A stretch of 64,000 bases of DNA, from positions 1,798,001 to 1,862,000 of the forward strand of contig NZ_CP108131.1 of NCBI RefSeq assembly GCF_036203305.1. Reading direction: 5' to 3'. This stretch comes from Streptomyces sp. NBC_00190. Lineage in GTDB: Bacteria > Actinomycetota > Actinomycetes > Streptomycetales > Streptomycetaceae. A model generated the notes under the pieces. That model searched no databases, was not told where the DNA came from, and saw only the letters and a program-made list of their open reading frames with translations. A program made the translations under genes and the position numbers. Below are positions 56,782-64,000 of the stretch, one piece after another. Positions within the stretch are counted from its first letter, which is position 1; each line of letters starts with the position of its first letter.

Positions 56782-57730
56782 GACAGCACAGAATAGCGCT
56801 ACCACTCCGGTGACGATAGCGGTCGAGAGTGCCGAGGCCCATCAGCGTGAGAGCCACGCGCCCGGAGGCCGCGCGTCCGGCCGGCGCGGCACCGTCCTCG
56901 CCCTGCTCGGCGTGATCGCCTTCTCCCTGACCTTCCCCTCCACCGCCTGGGGCCTGGAGAGCTTCGGACCCTGGTCGCTGGTCGCCCTGCGCAGCGCCCT
57001 CGCGGCCGTCATCGCCGGAGCCTTCCTGCTGGCATGCCGGGTCCCGGTGCCCGCACGCGAGCACTGGGCGGGGCTGGCCGTCGTCGCGGCCGGGGTGGTC
57101 GTCGGCTTCCCCCTGCTCACCACCCTCGCGCTGACGACCTCCACGACCTCGCACGCCGCCGTGGTGGTCGGACTGCTGCCGCTGACCACGGCCGCCCTGT
57201 CCGCGCTGCGCACCGGCGCCCGGCCCTCGCGCCGGTTCTGGGCCGCCGCCCTGGCCGGGGCCGCCGTGGTCATCGGCTTCACCGTGGCGCAGAGCGGCGG
57301 TTCGCTCTCGGCCGGCGACGCCTACCTGTTCGCCGCGCTGCTGGTGTGCGCCGCCGGGTACACCGAGGGCGGGCGCCTCGCCCGTACGCTGCCCGGCTGG
57401 CAGGTGGTCGGCTGGGCGCTGGTGCTGTGCCTGCCCCTCAGCCTCGCCGGCTCCGCGCTGGGGCTCGCGTACGAGCCGGTGCACCTGACCGGCCACGGGG
57501 TGGCCGGCCTGGTGTGGGCGGCGGCCGGCTCCACCTTCCTCGGCCTGTACGTCTGGTACCGGGGCATGGCCGAGATCGGCGCGCCGCGGGCCAGCCAGCT
57601 CCAGCTCGCCCAGCCGCTGCTGACCCTGGTCTGGTCGGTGGCGCTCCTCGGCGAGCGGCTGTCGCCCGCCGCTCCGGTGGCCGCCTGCGCGGTCCTCGTC
57701 TGCATCGCCGTGACCCAACGGGTCAAATAG
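56780..57730 (+). CDS. EamA/DMT-family transporter
   Basis: 316 residues, ten hydrophobic segments in two EamA repeats (first from VLALLGVIAFSLTFPSTAWGL, second from GDAYLFAALLVCAAGY). Exporter of unknown metabolite, probably under the divergent MocR. The ATG at 56780 shares two bases with the MocR ATG on the other strand (CATG). A GTG at 56810 is an alternative start. Confidence 0.85.
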   Translation: MTAQNSATTPVTIAVESAEAHQRESHAPGGRASGRRGTVLALLGVIAFSLTFPSTAWGLESFGPWSLVALRSALAAVIAGAFLLACRVPVPAREHWAGLAVVAAGVVVGFPLLTTLALTTSTTSHAAVVVGLLPLTTAALSALRTGARPSRRFWAAALAGAAVVIGFTVAQSGGSLSAGDAYLFAALLVCAAGYTEGGRLARTLPGWQVVGWALVLCLPLSLAGSALGLAYEPVHLTGHGVAGLVWAAAGSTFLGLYVWYRGMAEIGAPRASQLQLAQPLLTLVWSVALLGERLSPAAPVAACAVLVCIAVTQRVK

Positions 57731-57787
57731 GGCAGGAACGACCTAAACTGCTAGCACCGGATCGGACCGCCACCGAGGAGGTCAGTT

Positions 57788-57985
57788 ATGCGCGCGACCG
57801 AGGGCGACCAGCTGGTGCAGCACGGCAGGATCGTCGGACAGCACGACAAGGTGGGCGAGATCACCCAGGTCCTGGGCGAAAACGGAACTCCCCCGTACCG
57901 GGTCCGCTTCCAGGACGGTCATGAGGCCCTGATGGCTCCCGGACCCGACTGCACGGTCCGCCACCCAGCAGAGTCCGAACACTGA
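57788..57985 (+). CDS. DUF1918 small protein
   Basis: 65 residues, all beta: GDQLVQHGRIVGQHDKVGEI and PPYRVRFQDGHEALMAPGPDC are the DUF1918 pattern (SH3-like small barrel). Function unknown. CGAGGAGG precedes the ATG. The stop codon is one base from the stop of the convergent glycoside hydrolase gene. Confidence 0.88.
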   Translation: MRATEGDQLVQHGRIVGQHDKVGEITQVLGENGTPPYRVRFQDGHEALMAPGPDCTVRHPAESEH

Positions 57986-57986
57986 A

Positions 57987-59231
57987 TCAGCGCGGGGGCA
58001 CCGCCGAACCGTAGTGGTCGGCGACCACCCGGGCCATGGCTCCGTTGGGGTCCGCGGCCACCTGCTTCGCCGAGAAGTAGGCGTGGCCGCGGACCTCCGG
58101 GTATCCGCGGGCGAACCGGACGTGCTTCGACAGCTCCGCCGGGTCGCGCCAGGCCACGGTGGGGCTGTCCGCGTCGCAGCGGTACAGCGCCTCCCCCACG
58201 TACAGCTGCACCTTCGTGCCCGCGACGGTCCGCGCCCACCAGGGGACGATGTCGGCGTAGTCGGCGGTCGGGTGCCCGATCTGCCAGTAGGCCTGCGGCA
58301 CGACGTAGTCGATCCAGCCCTCGGTGACCCACTTGCGGGTGTCCGCGTACAGGTCGTCGTAGGTGCCGAGGCCCGCCCGCGTGGCCGAACCGCGCGGGTC
58401 GCGGTCGGAGTTGCGCCATACCGCGAAGGGGCTGGCGCCGAACCGGACCGCGGGCCGCAGCGCCCGCAGCCGCGCGGACATCTCGCTGACCAGGGTGTCG
58501 GTGTTGTGGCGGCGCCAGTCGGCGCGGGAGGGGAAGGCCGCCCCGTGTTCCTCGTAGGCCTCGTCGTCGTCGAAGTCCTCGCCCTCGACCGGGTAGGGGT
58601 AGAAGTAGTCGTCCCAGTGCACCCCGTCCACCGGGTAGCGGGTGACGGCGTCGAGCATGGCCTCCTGGACGAAGTGCCGCACCTCGGGCATGCCGGGGTT
58701 GTAGAAGAGCTTCCCGCCGTACTCGACGGTCCAGTCGGGATTGAGCCTGGCCGGGTGCTCGGGTGCCAGCAGGTCGAGGTCGGTGTGGTTGGCCACCCGG
58801 TACGGGTTGAACCAGGCGTGCAGCTCCAGTCCGCGGGCGTGCGCCTCGGTGACGGCCGTGCCCAGCGGGTCCCAGCCCGGATCCACCCCCTGCTCGCCCG
58901 TCAGCCACTGCGACCACGGCTCCAGCCGGGAGGGCCACAGCGCGTCGGCCGCCGGCCGGACCTGGAGGATCACCGCGTTCAGCCGGCGCTTCACGGCCGT
59001 GTCCAGGAGGCCGAGCAGCTCCGCCCGCTGCTCCCGGGCCGTGAGCCCGCTCTCGGAGGGCCAGTCCACGTTCGCCACGGAGGCGATCCACATCCCCCGG
59101 AACTCCGCGGCCGCCGCCGTGCGGGCCCGCGCGGGCGCCGCCGCCGTCGCGAGCCCCGCCCCGCCCGATACCGCCGAGGCCAGCGCCCCTGCGGCCCCCG
59201 CCAGCAGCCCCCGCCGCCCGATGTACGTCAT
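57987..59231 (-). CDS. Secreted glycosyl-hydrolase-like family 10 protein (GHL10/DUF187)
   Basis: 414 residues. Twin-arginine signal GRRGLLAGAAGALASAVSGG, AxA near residue 36. The barrel domain begins EFRGMWIASVANVDWPS and holds AVILQVRPAADALWPS, HAWFNPYRVANH and DGVHWDDYFYPYP with acidic residues at strand ends. Family members are thought to act on cell-wall or polysaccharide glycans. ATG at 59231. Confidence 0.88.
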   Translation of the reverse strand: MTYIGRRGLLAGAAGALASAVSGGAGLATAAAPARARTAAAAEFRGMWIASVANVDWPSESGLTAREQRAELLGLLDTAVKRRLNAVILQVRPAADALWPSRLEPWSQWLTGEQGVDPGWDPLGTAVTEAHARGLELHAWFNPYRVANHTDLDLLAPEHPARLNPDWTVEYGGKLFYNPGMPEVRHFVQEAMLDAVTRYPVDGVHWDDYFYPYPVEGEDFDDDEAYEEHGAAFPSRADWRRHNTDTLVSEMSARLRALRPAVRFGASPFAVWRNSDRDPRGSATRAGLGTYDDLYADTRKWVTEGWIDYVVPQAYWQIGHPTADYADIVPWWARTVAGTKVQLYVGEALYRCDADSPTVAWRDPAELSKHVRFARGYPEVRGHAYFSAKQVAADPNGAMARVVADHYGSAVPPR

Positions 59232-59406
59232 GTGACGACTCCGTTCCGTTCCGTGACATCGCTCCGTGTCCGCCCAGCATGCCCGCCCCGGCCCGCCACC
59301 GCGGGCAAGGTCGGGGGTAACGTCGGGGGGCGTGGCGGGCGCCGGAACGCAGTTACCACTGCCAGGCCCGGGGGACCCGCGATGGATGAGCAGCGAAAGG
59401 CACGAA

Positions 59407-60288
59407 GTGACGGACCTCTCTACCCTCCCGACCGACATCACACGGGTCGGCGTAGTGGGCTGCGGCCAGATGGGCGCGGGCATCGCGGAGGTGTGCGCCC
59501 GCAGCGGTCTTGAGGTAAAGGTCGCCGAGACCACCGGCGAGGCCCTGGAGATCGGGCGCACCCGGCTGCACAGCTCCCTGACGAAGGCCGCCGAACGCGG
59601 CAAGATCAGCGAGGAGGAGCGGGACGCCACCCTGGCCCGCCTCACCTTCACCACCGACCTCGGCGAGTTCGCCGACCGCGACCTCGTCATCGAGGCCGTC
59701 GTCGAGAACGAGCAGGTCAAGACGGAGATCTTCCAGGTCCTCGACCAGGTGATCACCCGCCCGGACGCGATCCTCGCCTCCAACACCTCCTCGATCCCGC
59801 TGGTCAAGCTGGCCGTCGCGACCTCGCGGCCCGACCAGGTCATCGGCATCCACTTCTTCAACCCGGCCCCGGTCCAGAAGCTCGTCGAGCTGATCCCGGC
59901 GCTGACGACGGGCGAGGAGACCGTCAAGCGGGCCGAGGCCCTGGTGCGGGACGTGCTGGGCAAGCACGCGGTCCGCGCCCAGGACCGTTCCGGCTTCGTC
60001 GTCAACGCGCTCCTCGTCCCGTACCTGCTGTCCGCGATCCGGATGTTCGAGTCCGGCATCGCGAGCCGCGAGGACATCGACAACGGCATGGAACTGGGCT
60101 GCGCCCACCCGATGGGCCCGCTCAAGCTGTCCGACCTGATCGGCCTGGACACCATCGCCTCGATCGCCGACTCGATGTACGCGGAGTACAAGGAGCCTCT
60201 GTACGCCGCTCCCCCGCTGCTCCAGCGGATGGTCGACGCGGGCCGCCTGGGCCGCAAGTCGGGCGCGGGCTTCTACCCGTACGGCTGA
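59407..60288 (+). CDS. 3-hydroxybutyryl-CoA (3-hydroxyacyl-CoA) dehydrogenase
   Basis: 293 residues. NAD site VGVVGCGQMGAGIAEVCARSG. NTSSIPL, IGIHFFNPAPVQKLVE with the catalytic His, and the C-terminal helical domain ending RKSGAGFYPYG. Interconverts 3-hydroxybutyryl- and acetoacetyl-CoA. GTG at 59407 with GAAAGG seven bases upstream; ATG 59386 is possible. Confidence 0.93.
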   Translation: MTDLSTLPTDITRVGVVGCGQMGAGIAEVCARSGLEVKVAETTGEALEIGRTRLHSSLTKAAERGKISEEERDATLARLTFTTDLGEFADRDLVIEAVVENEQVKTEIFQVLDQVITRPDAILASNTSSIPLVKLAVATSRPDQVIGIHFFNPAPVQKLVELIPALTTGEETVKRAEALVRDVLGKHAVRAQDRSGFVVNALLVPYLLSAIRMFESGIASREDIDNGMELGCAHPMGPLKLSDLIGLDTIASIADSMYAEYKEPLYAAPPLLQRMVDAGRLGRKSGAGFYPYG

Positions 60289-60291
60289 GTA

Positions 60292-60828
60292 CTACGGCCT
60301 GCCCAGCCTGAGGTGGTGCAGGAGCAGCAGCCCGGCCGCCATGTTGGCGGCCGGGATCTCCCCGCGCGCGATCATGTCCGGCACCAGTTTCAGCGGGACC
60401 CATTCGCGGCGTGAGGACTCGAAGTCGTCCTCGGGATGACCGGTGTACGTGGCCCCGTCCGCCCAGTAGAGGTGGTGGCGGGCGTCGGTCAGCCCGTTGG
60501 ACGGCTCGACGGTCATCAGGTGGTGGAGCGGGCCGGGACGCCAGCCCGACTCCTCCTCCATCTCCCGCGCGGCCGCGGTCAGCGCGGACTCCCCGTCCTC
60601 GACCACCCCGGCGGGCAGCTCCCACCCCCAGCTGTCGGTGATGAAGCGGTGCCGCCACAGCAGCAGCACCTCGTTGGCCTCGTTGACGGCCGTGGCGACG
60701 GCGACCGGGCGCAGCCGGATCACGAAGTGGTCCAGGTGCCGGCCGTCGGGGAGTTCCACATCGGCGAGATTCACGTCGAACCAGCGGTTCTTGTACACAG
60801 TCTGCTCACTCAGGTTCGTCCACTGCAC
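60292..60828 (-). CDS. NUDIX hydrolase
   Basis: 178 residues. The NUDIX box is complete: G(x5)E(x7)REMEEESGW in GVVEDGESALTAAAREMEEE. The N-terminus is like ADP-ribose pyrophosphatases. GTG at 60828 (VQWTNLSEQ) with AAGGTGG upstream; ATG 60864 is an alternative. Convergent with the dehydrogenase, 3 bp apart. Confidence 0.9.
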   Translation of the reverse strand: MQWTNLSEQTVYKNRWFDVNLADVELPDGRHLDHFVIRLRPVAVATAVNEANEVLLLWRHRFITDSWGWELPAGVVEDGESALTAAAREMEEESGWRPGPLHHLMTVEPSNGLTDARHHLYWADGATYTGHPEDDFESSRREWVPLKLVPDMIARGEIPAANMAAGLLLLHHLRLGRP

Positions 60829-60881
60829 GGCTGTGCCACCTTCCGTTCGAATTGGTGGCAACATGGCAGCAGTTCGCGCCG

Positions 60882-62222
60882 TCACAGGGGAACGCGCAGC
60901 GCCCCGTCGATGAGCTGTGCCGTCTCCTCCGCGCCCGAACAACCGCTGGTCAGCAGCTGTTCGCGGACCGCCCGCAACCGGTCGCGCAGTCGCAGCGACT
61001 CCATCCCCTTGGCCCGCTCGGCCATTTCGGCCGCGGCCGCCACCGCCCGGTCCGCCTCTCCCTGGCGCAGCTGGATCTCGCACAGCATCGCCAGCCGGTG
61101 CACCCGGCCGCGGTCGTGCGCCGGGGTTCCGACGGCGGCGGTCGCCTGCTCGTGCGCGGCGGCGAGGTCCCCCAGCCCGAGCAGCGCCTCGGCGACCTGG
61201 ACGTTGACGAGCCCCGGCTGTACGTAGCCGGTCTCGTCCGGTTCGGTGCCCGGCCTGATCCGCTCGGCCGCCGCCTCCGCATTCCGGATGCAGGCCAACG
61301 CGGCCCGGGTGTCGCCGAGTTGGGCGTACGCCTTGGCCTGCATGGCGTACAGGTCGGCAGCCAGCGCCGGGGTGGTGTGCCGACCGGCGGCACGCAGCGC
61401 GGCCTCGGCGAAGGCCACGGCCTGACGGTACTCGCGCAGGTGCAGGGACTGGTTGACGATCAGCGCGATGACGTACGCCCCGAGGCCGCGGTCCCCGCTC
61501 GCCTTGGCCAGGCGCAGGGCCTGGTGGAAGTAGCGCTGGGCGAGCCCGTGGGCGTCCGAGTCGTACGCGCAGATCCCCGCCACCGCCACGAGGGACCCGG
61601 TGGCCCGGTGCAGCCGCCGGCCGAGCGCATCGGGGTAGCTGCCGCGCAGCATGGGCGCGGTCTCGCTGCCGAGGAAGCGGACGATGCGGTCCCGGGTGGC
61701 CACCCCGCCGGCCCGCCGGTACATCAGCTCGTAGTGCGCGCGGGCGGCCCGCAGGATCTCGATGTGCTCGGGCCCGATCCGGTCCGGGCCCTCGCGGGAG
61801 ACGTCGGCGTCCTCGGGCGGGTTCTCCCATTCCCAGACGGGTATGACGGCGGGCGTTCCGGTGACCGCCTCGGCGGTGAGCAGCTGGGGCCGGGCCTGCC
61901 CGTCGGAACGCCACAGGGCCGCCGCCCGGTCGACGAAGCCGCTGAGCGGGGAGGCGGTCGCGGAGGCGGCCTGACCGGGCACGCCGAGCCCGATGTCGTC
62001 CAGCCCGACGGGCCGCCTCAGCCGGCCGCCGAGCACCTCGCAGATCAGGTCGGGGACCTGGCCTCGGGGCCGCTGGCCCTTCAACCACCGGGCGACGGCG
62101 GTGTGTTCGTAGCGCAGGGCGAGTCCGCGGCTGCGGCCTGCCTGGTTCACGTACGCGGCGAGTCCGGCGTGGGACATTCCCGCCTCGGCGAGGAGGGCAT
62201 CGAGCAGGACATTGGGCTGCAT
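60882..62222 (-). CDS. HTH/TPR transcriptional regulator, Streptomyces type
   Basis: 446 residues. The N-terminal NVLLDALLAEAGMSHAGLAAYVNQAGR...EHTAVARWLKGQRPRG is the HTH of Streptomyces regulators of the NsdA/NsdB type. From about 200 come TPR-like repeats (YFHQALRLAKASGDRGLGAYVIALIVNQSLHLREY; ALAACIR; GLGDLAAAHEQA). Such proteins often control development or antibiotics. ATG at 62222; a TTG 4 codons earlier is possible. A 23-bp inverted repeat is 43 bp upstream. Confidence 0.82.
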   Translation of the reverse strand: MQPNVLLDALLAEAGMSHAGLAAYVNQAGRSRGLALRYEHTAVARWLKGQRPRGQVPDLICEVLGGRLRRPVGLDDIGLGVPGQAASATASPLSGFVDRAAALWRSDGQARPQLLTAEAVTGTPAVIPVWEWENPPEDADVSREGPDRIGPEHIEILRAARAHYELMYRRAGGVATRDRIVRFLGSETAPMLRGSYPDALGRRLHRATGSLVAVAGICAYDSDAHGLAQRYFHQALRLAKASGDRGLGAYVIALIVNQSLHLREYRQAVAFAEAALRAAGRHTTPALAADLYAMQAKAYAQLGDTRAALACIRNAEAAAERIRPGTEPDETGYVQPGLVNVQVAEALLGLGDLAAAHEQATAAVGTPAHDRGRVHRLAMLCEIQLRQGEADRAVAAAAEMAERAKGMESLRLRDRLRAVREQLLTSGCSGAEETAQLIDGALRVPL

Positions 62223-62264
62223 GGGCCGCTCCAAGGGCTCGTCGTTCTCAGGCTAGTGGGTGCG

Positions 62265-62287
62265 CGGTTCACACGGGGTGTGAACCG
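62265..62287. promoter_or_regulatory. Inverted repeat upstream of the HTH/TPR regulator
   Basis: CGGTTCACAC (62265-62274), GGG, GTGTGAACCG (62278-62287): exact 10-bp arms, 43 bases before the start codon. Candidate operator. Confidence 0.6.
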
Positions 62288-62552
62288 TGTACGCGCATAA
62301 ATGCGATACGCACCCTGCCGCAGACGGGCCGTTCGGCGGTTCACTTAAGGGCCTCGCCAAGAGGCAGCTCGGGTCGTCGGCTCCCCCTCGTACAGTGCGA
62401 CGACCCGTCACCGCGCCGCCCGTCCTGCTGTCTGCCCGACACTCCACGGCAGGCGGGCGGCGTCCCGGTTCCGCCGGCGCCCGGTTGGTCGCCGGGCCCC
62501 GGCGGAACCGGCACCACCCCACCGGCGCTCGAGGTCGGTCACCCGAACGGAT

Positions 62553-62586
62553 GAGGGGCGCATCCGGTGGTCCGGATGCGCCCCTC
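62553..62586 (-). terminator. pheT terminator
   Basis: GAGGGGCGCATCCGG (62553-62567) pairs exactly with CCGGATGCGCCCCTC (62572-62586), loop TGGT, 20 bases past the pheT stop. Confidence 0.85.
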
Positions 62587-62606
62587 GACAGGCCTCGCAG
62601 TGGGCG

Positions 62607-64000
62607 CTACGCGCCCCGGAGCACCGCCCCGGTCCGCTCGCCGGCCAGGGCCACGGCCGCGTCACGGGCCGCCGTGGACTCCTCCGCCGTCAGCGTGCGG
62701 TCCGCCGCACGGAAGCGCAGCGCGTACGCCAGGGACTTCTTGCCCTCACCGACCTGCTCACCGGTGAACACGTCGAACAGCCGCAGAGATTCGAGGAGTT
62801 CACCCGCGCCCTTGCGCAGGGCGGCCTCGACGGAAGCCGCCGGAACCGACGCGTCCACGATCAGCGCGACGTCCTGGGTCGCCACCGGGAAGGAGGAGAT
62901 CCGGGGCGCCTGGAGGGCGTCGCCACCGGCCGCGGCGAGGCGGTCCAGGTCGAGCTCCATCGCGCTGGTGCGGGCCGGCAGGCCCATCGCCTTGACGACG
63001 CGCGGGTGCAGCTCACCGGCGTGGCCGATGACCGTCTCCACCCCGTTCAGGGTGACGACCAGCTCGGCGCAGCGGCCCGGGTGCCAGGGACCGTACTGGC
63101 CCTGGCGGACGACGAGCTCGGCGCCGGCCAGGCCGGCCAGCGAGCGCGCGGCCTGGACCGCGTCCGCCCAGTCGGCCGGGCGGCCCTTGCCCCACCAGCC
63201 GGCCTGCTCGCGCGCGCCGGCCAGCACGACCGCGGCGTACCGCGGCTGCGCGGGCAGGGCCGCGTTCAGGGTGGCGATCTCCTCGTCCGTGGGACGCCGG
63301 TCGACGGGCAGCCGTACGGCGACACCCGGCTGCGCGGCGGCCCGGAAGACCGAACCGGTCTCGAAGAGCGCGAGGTCGTGGCTGCCCCGGCTGTCGTTGC
63401 GGCGCAGCGCGCCCAGCAGACCCGGCAGCAGCGTGGTGCGCAGCGCCGGCTCCTCGTCGGAGATCGGGTTGACCAGCTTGACGACCTGGCGGGCGGCGTC
63501 GTGCGCCGGCAGCTGGAGCTGGTCGAAGACGCCCTCACCGATGAACGGGTAGCTCAGCGCCTCGACGTAGCCCGCGCCGGCCAGCGCGCGGCCGACCTGG
63601 CGGTGCAGCTGCTGCCGCGCGGTCAGACCGCGGCCGGAGGGCACCTGCGGAAGGGTCGACGGGAGGTTCCCGTAGCCCTCCAGCCGGATGACCTCTTCGG
63701 CGAGGTCGTTGGGCTCGGCGAGGTCGGGCCGCCACGAGGGGACGGTGATGACGAGCTCGTCCTGGCCGTAGACGTCGCAGCCGATCTCCTGGAGACGGCG
63801 TACGACGGTCTCGCGGCCGTAGTCCATGCCCGCGACCCGGTCCGGGTGGTCCGCGCTCATCGCGATGGTGCGCGGGGCGCCCGGGGCGAGGAACTCGGTC
63901 ACGCCGGCCTCGGCGGTGCCGCCCGCGAGGAGCACGAGCAGGTCGACGGTCCGCTGCGCGGCCGCAGCGGCGGCGAGCGGGTCGACGCCCCGCTCGAAGC
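62607..64000 (-). CDS. pheT: Phenylalanyl-tRNA synthetase beta subunit, C-terminal part (5' end outside window)
   Basis: About 464 C-terminal residues of a usual ~830. At the window edge the frame reads [15 protein letters not shown], a PheT hallmark. Then comes the B5 DNA-binding-like domain ([22 protein letters not shown]), the catalytic-like core, and the FDX-ACB anticodon domain ([15 protein letters not shown]...[16 protein letters not shown]). Works with PheS, expected next to it outside the window. Confidence 0.95.
   Translation of the reverse strand, partial: FERGVDPLAAAAAAQRTVDLLVLLAGGTAEAGVTEFLAPGAPRTIAMSADHPDRVAGMDYGRETVVRRLQEIGCDVYGQDELVITVPSWRPDLAEPNDLAEEVIRLEGYGNLPSTLPQVPSGRGLTARQQLHRQVGRALAGAGYVEALSYPFIGEGVFDQLQLPAHDAARQVVKLVNPISDEEPALRTTLLPGLLGALRRNDSRGSHDLALFETGSVFRAAAQPGVAVRLPVDRRPTDEEIATLNAALPAQPRYAAVVLAGAREQAGWWGKGRPADWADAVQAARSLAGLAGAELVVRQGQYGPWHPGRCAELVVTLNGVETVIGHAGELHPRVVKAMGLPARTSAMELDLDRLAAAGGDALQAPRISSFPVATQDVALIVDASVPAASVEAALRKGAGELLESLRLFDVFTGEQVGEGKKSLAYALRFRAADRTLTAEESTAARDAAVALAGERTGAVLRGA

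Larger units (their letters stand above)
62223..62606. other. 384-bp region between pheT and the HTH/TPR gene, no gene
   Basis: Contains the operator-like repeat 62265-62287 and the pheT terminator 62553-62586. Frames across the middle have arginine/proline-rich shadow translations and no ribosome site. Confidence 0.6.

Noticed and set aside
62253..62606. Short frames in the pheT-regulator gap
   Set aside because: Arg/Pro/Ala shadow composition; they cross a terminator and an operator-like dyad.

Overview
The window is a stretch of high-GC actinobacterial core chromosome, almost certainly Streptomyces. Coding regions have G/C-rich third positions and GTG or TTG starts are common. The sporulation/division protein SsgB is present in its highly conserved form. 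Gene order (pgsA, EF-G-like, HIT, thrS, ssgB, pabBC, cobA, bluB-cobT, cobL, metNIQ, glpQ-type phosphodiesterase, plsC, argH, argRDBJC, pheT) is, as far as I remember it, that of the S. coelicolor SCO1527 to SCO1594 interval. I see no insertion sequence, prophage, CRISPR array or secondary-metabolite cluster.

Layout. 0-10 kb: the first codons of pgsA (leaving the window), an EF-G-like GTPase, a membrane protein, a DUF1992 protein, a HIT hydrolase, thrS, a GNAT protein and a coupled DUF4365/unknown pair. 10-23 kb: a DEDDh exonuclease, two nearly identical tRNA-Val(CAC) genes flanking an SRPBCC gene and a large membrane protein, a PGPGW protein, ssgB, a CGNR regulator, a 57-residue membrane protein, a DsbA-like protein, a double GNAT protein, pabB-pabC, a five-gene tRNA cluster (Gly, Cys, Val x3), a 61-residue membrane protein and a Ser/Thr kinase. 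23-31 kb: a TrmH-type methyltransferase and cobalamin genes (cobA, fused bluB-cobT, cobL). 31-34 kb: the methionine importer metN-metI-metQ, preceded by a candidate Cys/Met leader peptide. 34-43 kb: small membrane proteins, GNAT, an ECF sigma factor, a Tat-exported glycerophosphodiesterase, plsC, a TetR/MFS efflux pair with a clear operator, a HAD protein and a secreted protein. 43-53 kb: argH, a HEAT-like protein, a PNPOx-like protein, an L,D-transpeptidase, then the arginine operon argC-argJ-argB-argD-argR, whose genes overlap by 4 bp from argC through argD. 53-64 kb: a SpoIIE-type phosphatase, GNAT, a histidine-phosphatase-fold protein without its catalytic histidines, a MocR regulator divergent from an EamA transporter with interleaved start codons, DUF1918, a family-10-like glycoside hydrolase, 3-hydroxyacyl-CoA dehydrogenase, NUDIX, an HTH/TPR regulator and the 3' half of pheT.

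Functional links: pabB/pabC make p-aminobenzoate for folate. cobA, bluB-cobT and cobL belong to B12 synthesis. metNIQ imports methionine. argCJBDR and argH cover most of arginine synthesis (argF and argG are not here) and ARG-box-like sequences lie before both argC and argH. thrS, pheT and seven tRNA genes serve translation. Many genes end in long perfect hairpins that serve as terminators. The most unusual signals are regulatory (leader peptides, operators, overlapping starts) and a few proteins with lost motifs or unknown function. I did not find a clearly new multi-gene system.
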